Made by a program: the position numbers and the translations under genes. The notes below the pieces were generated by a model, which was not told the origin of the DNA, ran no database searches, and saw only the letters and a program-made list of their open reading frames with translations. Below, piece by piece: positions 9,231 to 18,480 of a stretch of DNA of 64,000 nt. Location of the stretch: assembly GCF_035046485.1 (NCBI RefSeq), contig NC_085138.1, positions 446,749,204 to 446,813,203 of the forward strand, written 5' to 3'. The stretch's first letter is position 1. Every line of letters starts with the position of its first letter. This DNA is from Aedes albopictus (taxonomy: Eukaryota; Arthropoda; Insecta; Diptera; Culicidae).

Positions 9231-12070
9231 TTGACAGGAGTACCTTCAGGGGAAACTCCAGGAACTCCTTTAGAGGAGGGTCTGAGAGTTTATTCAGGGA
9301 ATCCTTCTGATGTTCCTTCAGGAATTCCTACAAAAGTTTCTTTAGGAACTAGTCCAGGAGTTTCCTCAGAGATTCCTCCAGGACATCGTTCACCAATTCC
9401 TCTAGAATTCTAACAAGGGATTTCTCCTGACGTTTTGTAGGGATCGCTCAAGGAGATCCTTCAGGGATCACTCCGGGAGATTCATCAAGGGTTCCTGCAG
9501 GAAGCATCCCTCCTGAAATTCCTTCGGAGATTCTTCTTGGAATTACTTCTGGATGTCTCATGAAAATGTTTCAGAGATTCTTTCAGGAGTTCTTTCAAGG
9601 ATTGCTCCAGAAGTTCCTTCAATGATCTCTTAAGGAGATCGGTACCGGCTTCAGGAGGGATGTCTCCAGGTGTTCAATAGTAATTCCTTCAGAAGATTAT
9701 TTAAACAGGAGTTCGCTCAGGTAGCCTTCCAGAAGTCCCTTCAGAGATTCTTTCAGGAGGATTCATAAATGCCTCCTGGAGATCCATCAGGAATTCCTTA
9801 AGAAGTTTCTTCAGGAACTCCTGCAGGAGGTCTTTTGAAATTAGTCTAGGGGTTCCTTGAGAGATTCCTCCAGGAGTTTCAGGGATTCTTGCAGATGTTT
9901 CTTCAGTGCTCCCTCCTGAATTTCTTCAGGGATTCCTACAAAGGTCCCTTCAAACATCTCCCCAGGAGTTCCTTCAGAGAGTCTTATAGGAGGATCCAAG
10001 GATACCTCCAGGAGAATTCAGGGATTCCCCCAGAAGTTTATTCAGGGATTCCTATAAGAGTTCCTTGTAAGATTCCATGAGGATATCCTTAGTTTCGTTT
10101 GGGATTCTATTAGTTCTTCCAGGATCGCTCCTGGGCATACGCGCCAACTTGTGACGTAGTTGGGGGGGCGAAGCCTCTCAAAATCAATGAAATTCGGAAA
10201 ATATCGACGCAATTTATATTGTTTAGGCATATTCACGTGAAAACTAGTGCATTGAGCGGGAAAAAGTTGAATATTGTCCAATTTTGGAGAGCTTCGCCCC
10301 CCCAACTACGTCACAAGTTGGCGCCTATGCTCCTGGGGTTCTTTCAGATTGTAGATTAAAATTGAGAATATCCCAGGAGGACTCACGGATGCCTCCTTGA
10401 GTTACATCAGAGATCTCTCTCTCCAGAATCTCATTCAGGAATTCCTACAGGAGGACTTTCAGGGAATCTTTCAGGAGTTCCTTCAATAAATTCCTTAGGA
10501 TTTTTACCACGAATATCACCCGGATATTCTTGAGGAATCTTTCATGGGGTTTCTACAAGAATTCCTCCAGAAGGAAATTCTATAGTAGATACCTCCTGCA
10601 TTCTTTAGTAGATACCTTCTGCATATCATTCCCCCTACCCGGAACGATTCCCTTCGATGGATTCCGCTAAAAATCCTACGAGGATTCCGCTTGGAAATCC
10701 TCCGGAGATTCCTACTAGAATTCCTTCGGGAATTTCCCCTGGAATTCCTGCGGGGATTTCTCCTGTAATCTCTTCGGGGATTTTTCCTGGACTTCTTTCA
10801 GGGGTTCCCCTGGACTTCCTTCGAGGATTCCTCCTGGAATTCCTTCGGTAATTCTTCCTGGAATTTCTTCGGAGATTTCTCCTGTAGTTCGTTCGGGAAT
10901 TTCTCCTGGAATTCTTTTGGGGATTCATCTGGGAATGCCTTTGAGGATTCTTCCCTAGATTTTCTTTCGGAGTTTCCTCCTAGACTTCCTTTGAAGATTG
11001 CTCCTGAAATTCTTTCGAGGATTCCTCCTGATATTCCGGTGGAGATTCCTTCTGGTATTACCTCGAAGATTCCTCCTGGAATTTCTTTGATGGTTTCTCT
11101 TAGAATTCCTTCGAAGATTCCTTCTGGATTTCCTTCAGAGATTCTTCATGGAATTTTTATATGACTGCAAGAAACTCTTTCAGGGAGTTTTTCTGGAGTT
11201 CCGTCAGGTATTCCTTCGGGACTTCCTTCAGGGAATCCTCCTAGATTTCCTTGGGGGATTCCTCCTTGAATTCTTTCGGATATTCCTTGTGGAATTTCTT
11301 CGGCAATCATTCCTGAAAATTATACGGGATTTCCTTCGGAGTTTCCTCTTGGAATTCTTTTATTGATTTCTCCTCCAATATCTTCGGAGATTTATCCTGG
11401 TATTATCCATGAAATTCCTCCAGGAATTTCTCATGGAATTCCTTCAGGGATTCCTCCTAGAAATCCTACGAGGCTTCTTTCTGGAGTTTCTTCAATGAAT
11501 TTCTTCGATAATTTCTTCTAGAAGTCTTTCGGGGATTCCCCTGGAATCTCTTCGGTAATTCCCCCTAGAATTTCTTAAAGAACTACTTCAGAGATGCCTT
11601 CTCGATATTTTTCGTTAATTCCTCCTAGAAATCCTAGAAATCCTAGAAAATCCTTTTTTCTCTTGATTTTTTTTGGGATTCCTGCTGGAATTGCTTAGTG
11701 GATTATAGCTGGAATTCCTTTGGGATTCGTGCTAGAGTTCTTTCGGAATTTTCTTTTGGAACTCCTAGAATTATTTCAGTAGTTCCTCATCGAATTCCTA
11801 CGAGGATTACTCCAGGAACTCCTTCGGGGATTCCTCCCAAAATTCTTCCTCATGGAATTCCTTCGCGGATTCTTCCTGAATATTTTTCGATGGTTCTTCC
11901 TAGATATTTTTGGGGATTTCTTCTCGGATTCCTCCTGGACTTCCTTCATGAATTCCTCCTTAAATTCTTTCGGTAGTTGGTGATTCCTCTTGAAATGCCA
12001 TCAGAAATTCATCTAGGATTCCTCCTGGAATTCCTTCGAGATTTCCATATCGAATTTCTTCGGAGCAGTC
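9231..12070 (-). repeat. degenerate 12-bp array, opposite polarity
   Basis: Here the + strand reads CTCCAGGAATTC-type units, the reverse complement of the array at 5.2-8.7 kb. From about 10.6 kb a 24-bp alternation appears, in which AATTCCTTCGGA-like units alternate with GATTCCTCCTGG-like units. A hAT-like MITE interrupts it at 10136-10329. Confidence 0.8.
10136..10329. mobile_element. hAT-like MITE with 8-bp target duplication
   Basis: A 194-bp palindromic element with ends CATACGCGCCAACTTG and CAAGTTGGCGCCTATG (one mismatch over 24 bp), extending to a longer arm with a G-run and C-run. It is flanked by perfect 8-bp copies of CTCCTGGG (10128-10135, 10330-10337). An 8-bp duplication is typical of hAT elements. 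It lies in the 12-bp array, so the pre-insertion site is easy to see. Confidence 0.85.
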
Positions 12071-12310
12071 CAATTGAAATTTAGAACTAAGCAACAAACT
12101 TGATCAAAATCGCCTAACACTTTGTATGGATGAAGCAATAAAAATGCAGGTTTTTGTTGAATAACTGGAAATTCTATGGATATTTTTCAACAGTTTTTTT
12201 GTGCAAATGTTATCTCTCTGTTTTCAAAGACTTGGATAGTTTTTATTATTAGTTCTGTGAGATATTGCCTATTGCTAGTTTTTGCCGTTTCAATGCACGT
12301 TAATATTTTA
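12071..12310. other. AT-rich insert between array blocks
   Basis: About 240 bp of non-array sequence between two array blocks of the same polarity. I saw no TIR, tail or ORF that would identify it. Confidence 0.4.
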
Positions 12311-13110
12311 GTCCTTCATCGGTAATTTCTCACAGAATTCCTTCGAAAATTCTTCCTGGAATTTAGAGCTTATTCCTAGAGTTCCTTTGAAGATTCCTTC
12401 TTGAATTTCTTCGGAGATTCCTCCTAGACTTCCTTCGAAGATTCCTTCTGGAATCTTCCTGGAATTCCTTCGGAGATTCTTCCTAGACTTCTTTCTGGAC
12501 TTCCTTCGAAGATTCCTCCTCCAATTTCTTCGAAGATTCCTCCTAGCATTCCTTCGGGATTTTCTCTTGGAATACCTTTGGTGATTCCTCTTTAAATTTC
12601 CTCCGAGATTCTTCCTGGAATTCCTTCTGGGATTTCTCCTGATCCGTCGTAGATTCCTTCTGGAATTCCTTTGGTGATTCCTCTTCGAGTTTCCTCGAAG
12701 ATTGCTCCTGGAATTTCTTCGGTAATCCCTCACGGAATTCCTTCGGCAATTCTCCTAGAATTCTCTCAGGAATTTCTCCTGTAATTCCTTTAATAATTTC
12801 TCCTGGGTGTTTTTCGTTGATTCCTCCTAGAAATCCTTAGAGAGGATTCCTTCTTGAATTCCGTCGGGGATTCCTCCTGTATTTCCTTTGTGGATTCCTG
12901 CTGTAATTCCCTTTGGATTCCTGCTTGAATACATTTGGATAATCCTCCTGGAATTCCTTTTGGCATTCTTCATGGACTTCCTTCTGAAATTCGTCGAAAA
13001 TTCCAATTAGGGATTTCTTCAGCAGTTTCTGCAAGGATCTCTCTAAGGGTGATTCTTGTACCACCAGAGATTCCTGTAGAAGTTCCTTCAGGGTTTCAAA
13101 CGGCATTTTC
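12311..13110 (-). repeat. degenerate 12-bp array, continued
   Basis: Same polarity and 24-bp alternation as 10.6-12.07 kb. The overlapping ORFs on the minus strand (RNSRRN-like repeats) are register products of the array. Confidence 0.8.
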
Positions 13111-15800
13111 TATACGGAAATTCTTTAGTGTAAATAATGCGACCTTTTTATCAAATTTGATAGCTTTTGAAGGTTCTAAGGAAGCAAAATAAAAACTGCA
13201 GTAAAATTGATATTTTATTGCCCAAAATTTACAATGGAGTAATGCAACAAGCACTACAAAGGATACGGGTAATGTTACAATAGGTCTAATCACTGGTCGC
13301 AGTGATGGACCCGAACAGAAATAATAAAAAGGTAATCAACTATTACGTTTATGTCATCAAAAGTAATGAAAAAGCTCAGACTACAAATTATAGAGCGTAA
13401 TGACAACTATTCTTTGATTTTGCCAATGTTGACATTATGGCCAAATTTTGGCTGCGCTGATTCACGTCGCCGCCGCCGAGCAAAATTTAGTCGGCGCACA
13501 GATCTAGTACGCAGAGATGCCAGATTATTTTATCAAAAATCTGTATCAATACAGATTTTTCTGTATCGCCGTATTTGAGGGTATAACAGACACCGGGAAT
13601 CTTAGATTTTAATAGAAACATTAAAAACGTACTACTTTTTGACCGTTTTAAAATTTTTAATAGTATAAATTTTTATTTAACATTTGTAAAAATCTTCATA
13701 TTTTCATAAATTCTTGAAAATTTAAGCATCAATTCATTAAATTTTCATTAATTTTATTCAAAATAACTTCAAATGTTATGCTTTTTGGAGAAATCTGTAT
13801 CACATTTTAAAATTCTCTTTTTCTCTATACTCTGTATCTTGTCTGTATGGAAGGTCAAACATCTGTATAATAGTACGAGATACTCTATACCCAAGGACTT
13901 TTATATTACGAAAAGTTCTTGGACCAACCAAGATTTGAACCCGTCAAATATGACCATTTTCTCACGTGAAACATGTGTTTGCCCTATGCTGGTCATCCTC
14001 CTTGGACAGAAGCTCCACGCCCGTCGGAAAAGTAAAACAAATATTTCCCAACGCCCTTTGTCTGCTGCCATGCCATCGGAATCGCGTGGCGGAGAAACAT
14101 GGTTTCTGACATTGAAAACCGACTCGCCAGTAGCACATAGCAAAGTCGGTAGCTTTGCGCAGTCAGTTGACCATGACGAAGCACTCCGTCGTCGCCCGCC
14201 GTGGTCTTAACATCGCGTCACCGAAGGTACTTAACTACCAACTACCTACCAACTCGGAATCATGTGAAACGAGTGAAAATCGTGCGCCAAATCTGCACAA
14301 GCAGCAGTAGCAGCAGCAGCATACCTAAGTTGGCGTGGAGTCGGCGAAGCATTTGGCCATGATCTAGTAGCCCAGCGCCTAGGTTAAAGACCGGCAAACA
14401 TGGGGCAGGCTAAGTAGCTTGGACGGACGACGACTTCGATGCGTGCGCCGCCAGTCAGCGCCGGCTTTGATCGGTGACGTGGTTTGCTTGCACCGAATTC
14501 CGGTTAGTTCGTAGGCCCCTGCGATCAATCGATTACTGTGTGTAAATCACGTGTACGTACAACATAGTTCGATTTAGTTCGATGTGAAAATTGAATTAAG
14601 GGATAGTTTCCTAGTTGATTCGAGACTTACCTTTCTTTCAGTATTTCTCCCTAAATTTCATACGAAATTCTTCCTTAGAGTTCTTGTCGGGTACCGGAGA
14701 TTTCTTGATAGAAATCTTGATAGATACTCAAGATTTCTGTAGGTAAAGAACTCCTGCACTTGGAGGCATGAATCTCGGGAAAAGTTTCGGAAGAAATCTC
14801 ATTCGAAACCCACGAAAGCATTTGACAGAAATGTGAATGTTGAAACGCAAATACAAATTCCATATGTACCGCATATGAGAGCCCTTCCTACCAATCGAAG
14901 CAACCCCGGTTTCGATTTAATCAAGTTACCTTCGGTAACCTCTGTTGATCATCAGATCACTCGAATCATGGGTTGGTTACACGCATCACGCATGCATTGT
15001 CATCATCTTGTCTGTCTTCTGTCGGCATCGATCATCACATCGCGTCCGTCGTTTCCTACACGACACTGACACCACCGATCAAAGCAACCAAAAGCGTGAA
15101 CACCGGTCGTCAAACAGTCTCTTCTATTAGCTCGCTTGGATGTTGTTTGTTGACGTTGAGGTTGGATATTGTTGGTTCCCGATCGGATCGAGAGGGGCGT
15201 AAAATAAATTGCGGAGCGATGTGATGGGTGTAGGCTGTAGGTACAATGTGGCGTGGTGGACGGATATCCACCACATGTGAATGATGACGGGCCACGAATG
15301 GGAATTGATGACACTGATTATAGACTGCGTTTATGTAAATACAGCGTCGCCATACGCGCGTCCCGGTTTCCCATGCTCCTGCAGCAGTTGGGCATAATCG
15401 CCCTCATCGAACGCAAGCGAACCGGTGTAAATGATTGGGTGCTTTGGTTTTTGTATATTAACAAGAATTGTGGAGACCGGCGAAACCGATACAATGGTTG
15501 CCTTTCCAAATTATGAGTTGTGAGCGATTGGGGAGCAATCAGGTTGTAGTTGGATTCGATTACGGGAGTACTACATATTGTAAGTATTGAATTCAGTGAG
15601 TACAGTAAGAAGTAGAAACAATCAGGCACACATTGGTCCAGATTTGAAAATACCTGGCGAAAATTGCCAAATCATTAGTCTGCTAGTTTTGGCCTAAATG
15701 AATGAATTGGGAAATGATTTAGCTTTCAATTTCGGTTTCAAGAGATGTTATCATGTCATGGTCATGGAATGATCAATCTCTCGGAACATGATTTCGATAT
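13111..15800. other. mostly single-copy noncoding DNA
   Basis: No supported gene. 13.3-13.9 kb is AT-rich. 14.0-14.6 kb is GC-richer, with a CAG-type run at about 14300. 14640-14820 contains weak 12-bp array remnants. The ORFs at 13.77-14.21 kb and 14.95-15.6 kb overlap others on both strands and show no domain. A B-box-like GGTTCAAATC lies on the minus strand near 13935, without a convincing A box. Confidence 0.45.
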
Positions 15801-16380
15801 TTTAACAATGCTGTCTTTCTTCCGGAAGGCATTCCTCCACAAGTATCTTCTGAGATTCCTCCAGGAATTCCTTCATAACAAGTTCCTTCTGGAATTCATC
15901 TAGGGTATCCCATACCGCTGGAATTTGATGATATTTTTTCGAGGAAAAAGTTTCTGATCCCTGAAATTTCTTCAGGAATTCCTTCTCGGATTAACCCAGA
16001 AGTTTCTTTCTAAATTTCTGCTGCAATTCTTTCAGGAATTCCGCCAAGAATCAGAATTCTTTAAGAAAATTATTCTAAGAATCGGAGTTGCTTTTAGGAG
16101 CCCTGCAAGAGTTGCTTTTGGGAATCTTCCAGAAGATCCTCCTGAAAATTATCCAGAAGTTCCTTCTGGGAGCCCTCCTGGCGATTCTAATAGAAACATT
16201 CCTTGAGTTATTTCTGGGAATCCTTCAGAAGTTTCTCCAGGAAATCCTCAAATTTCAGCAAAAACTTTTTCAAGAAATACTGCAAAAGTTGCTCGCTGGA
16301 AATCTTTAGGATTAATGAGATTGTATTAGGAGTTTCTTCTAAAAATCTTTCAGGAGTTCGATCGAATTCCTGGCTATCAA
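15801..16380 (-). repeat. 12-bp degenerate array block
   Basis: Imperfect TTCCTCCAGGAA-type units, decayed more than in the main arrays. Confidence 0.65.
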
Positions 16381-16521
16381 ACTAAAATCCTATTCCCTAA
16401 AGAAACTTACTCCTAACAGACTGAACTTATGAATCCCCTAAACGAAGAATCCCATCTGAAGATGATCATGAACCTGGGCTTGTTAGGGGAATATCTGTAA
16501 GTAAAAAGAATATCGTGTTAT

Positions 16522-16797
16522 GTACTGTTCCTTTGAATTCCACTAAGAGTTTGCATCCTTTGACAGATACGTTTTTCGACCTCAACTGTAAAGTGCCCCA
16601 CACAATGCATACGTTTGCGTGTGCGTGACAGTAGTTTGACACATTTCCCATGGGAAACCTGTCAAAAAACGCAAACCTCGACGGAACGGACGCTATGTGT
16701 TCCAGGCTTAAGGCCTCAGTGTCTTGTACTTGACTCGACTCGAGTCGAGTATCTGTCAAAGGATGCAAATTCTTAGTGGAATTCAATGGAACAGTAC
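16522..16797. repeat. imperfect foldback, 49-bp arms
   Basis: Arm 16522-16570 (GTACTGTTCCTTTGAATTCC... to AGATAC) is inverted at 16749-16797 with a few mismatches, separated by about 180 bp. The inner edge of the right arm has an ACTCGACTCGAGTCGAGT palindrome. It is probably a MITE remnant; I could not fix its ends or a target duplication. Confidence 0.65.
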
Positions 16798-16909
16798 TTA
16801 CCACGATTTTCTTTTTAATTATGCATCCTCTAAAGTTTTTCTCGTAGAAATTTCTGGAAGAAACCCAGAAGGAGTTCTAAGCAGACAGGTGGAATCCCTA
16901 GCATGAGTT

Positions 16910-16965
16910 ACTGAAGGATTTTTTTTTTTTTGTTTATAGAGACTTTACCCTGACGAACTGAAGGA
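16910..16965 (-). mobile_element. 38-bp poly(A) retro-insertion with TSD
   Basis: The insertion is 16919-16956. On the minus strand it reads GGTAAAGTCTCTATAAAC followed by 13 A. The direct repeats ACTGAAGGA at 16910-16918 and 16957-16965 flank it. An A tail plus target duplication fits target-primed reverse transcription with extreme 5' truncation. It shares the AAAGTCTCTATAA core with the insertions at 17638 and 48255. Confidence 0.75.
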
Positions 16966-17049
16966 ATCCAAGATTGCATTTTTGGAGTAATCGAAAGATG
17001 AAATCCCGGATAAAAACTCAGTAAGACTCTCCAGAGGTTCCCGCTAGCT

Positions 17050-17215
17050 GTACCCCATTTGGCATAATGGCCATTTGGAATAACAGGGATTATACACATT
17101 CTTACCGAGAAGACTGTTCTTCGTATTATGCCAAACGGCATTATGCCAAATGGCCGTTATGCAAAATGGCCATTATGCCAAACGGCATTATGCTAACTGG
17201 GATAAAGCCGTTCCC
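17050..17215. repeat. tandem palindromic GGCATTATGCC repeats
   Basis: Repeated units near TTTGGCATAATGGCC and ATGCCAAATGGCCATTATGC appear about six times with small changes and alternate in orientation. A shorter related stretch lies at about 43030-43090. Confidence 0.6.
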
Positions 17216-17626
17216 ACCCAGAGAGATATCTTGGAGCAATCGCCGGAAAGAACACCACTGGAGGTGTCCTAACACAACAAGCTAATGAAATGAAAAAGTT
17301 TTGTGTGATTGAGTCAGACTTAATTGCTTCCTTTAAGTTCTTGGGACATTCATCACTTATGAGCTATTGAAGACTACGCTAAGGACAAACGTCTTGAAAT
17401 CCCACTTCAATAGTGCATCAGAAGTACAGGCGCACAAATCTCAAGAAGCAAGCTTTAAACTACAGTCCATTTTATTATTCTGTTCTTGCTCACTTGTAAT
17501 AAGCCTAAAATAAGAAGCTCAGGTGCGCTGTTTTTGTTTACGAAGAGATTTGTGCGCTCAAAATCGTGAGTAGGTGCCAAAGTCGGCCATTGTGGCGGCC
17601 ATTTTGGAATTCTTACAAGTTTGTCC

Positions 17627-17697
17627 TTAACTTGTGTAAAGCCAGGGGCTGAAAGTCTCTATAATAAAGATAAATCAATCAAATCAATTAACTTGTG
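17627..17697 (+). mobile_element. 50-bp retro-insertion with (AATC)-type tail and TSD
   Basis: The insertion 17638-17687 contains GGGGCTGAAAGTCTCTATAA, then TAAAGATAAATCAATCAAATCAA. It is flanked by perfect 11-bp repeats TTAACTTGTGT (17627-17637, 17688-17697). The tail is a tetranucleotide repeat rather than poly(A). Confidence 0.8.
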
Positions 17698-17739
17698 TTA
17701 TTTTCGCGTTAGGCGGATACAAATATTTATTTCCACCAC

Positions 17740-17960
17740 TATTTGCCGGGTCGAGGGGGGGAGGGGATCAAAATAATAAAACATTTAATCTATAAAAGTA
17801 TAAATATTAAAAACTCATCGGATTTGTTAAAGAATTTTAACCAAAGCCCGATATTTTGGTAATTTTTTTTTATCTGCCCATCGAAATGCAAAATCCAGTC
17901 AAAAATTTTTGACAAAAAAGGGGGACAAAAAGTTAAAATTTAATTTGTATCAGCCTTATT
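17740..17960. repeat. dispersed repeat, relative at 49070-49330
   Basis: Shares the ordered blocks G-rich run, AT-rich stretch and CATCGGATTTGTTAAA with 49070-49330, where it is inverted. No ends were identified. Confidence 0.45.
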
Positions 17961-18359
17961 TGAAACACGAGATATAGTTCGCTAATTGATTTCAGTCTTC
18001 ATAATTCGTGGATATCTCGAAAGATGACCTAATCCATCCGTCCGTGATAGGATGAATCCTGACAATCTATTCTCTATTGTTTTCATCGCTCTTTTCTGGC
18101 ACCAAGACTTGAACAAATGGATAATGTTTGTATAATCATCGAAGATAGCAGAAATCTTGGCGACCTGCCTGAAGTCAGGCCTTGACGTCAGGGAATCATA
18201 GAAAGATATCAATTAGAGTTATTTATATGCGTAAAATTTCTGTTAGCTGTTAGTAGAAACGAATATTACATTGAACTGGATGACGTAAGTTCCTCAATAA
18301 GATTCCTGAGTATCTGGAATGGCCTAGTTTAAGTCAGTTCGTGAGTTCAGTAAACTTCT

Positions 18360-18473
18360 TTTTCTTCTTTATGGGTTGACGTTCTAACTTGAACTTGGCC
18401 TGCCTCTTTTCAACTTAGTGTTCTTTGAGCACTTCCACTGTTATTAATTGAAGGGCTTTCTTTGCTTGCCATT
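18360..18473 (-). repeat. LINE 3'UTR shared with the SINE tail
   Basis: The minus strand reads AAGAAAGCCCTTCAATTAAT, then AACACTAAGTTGAA, GAGGCAGGCCAAGT and CCATAAAGAAGA. The same blocks in the same order make up the 3' half of the SINE at 57302-57420. Similarity by eye is about 80% or more. Confidence 0.8.
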
Positions 18474-18480
18474 GCTTACC

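Noticed and set aside
12308..12733. 141-residue RNSRRNLRR-type ORF
   Set aside because: Same 12-bp periodicity; an overlapping ORF in another frame is equally repetitive.
13915..13960. Possible tRNA-like B box (GGTTCAAATC, minus strand)
   Set aside because: No A box or foldable arms at the right distance.
13773..14210. 145-residue + strand ORF
   Set aside because: Overlaps antisense ORFs, has no recognisable domain and begins in AT-rich DNA.
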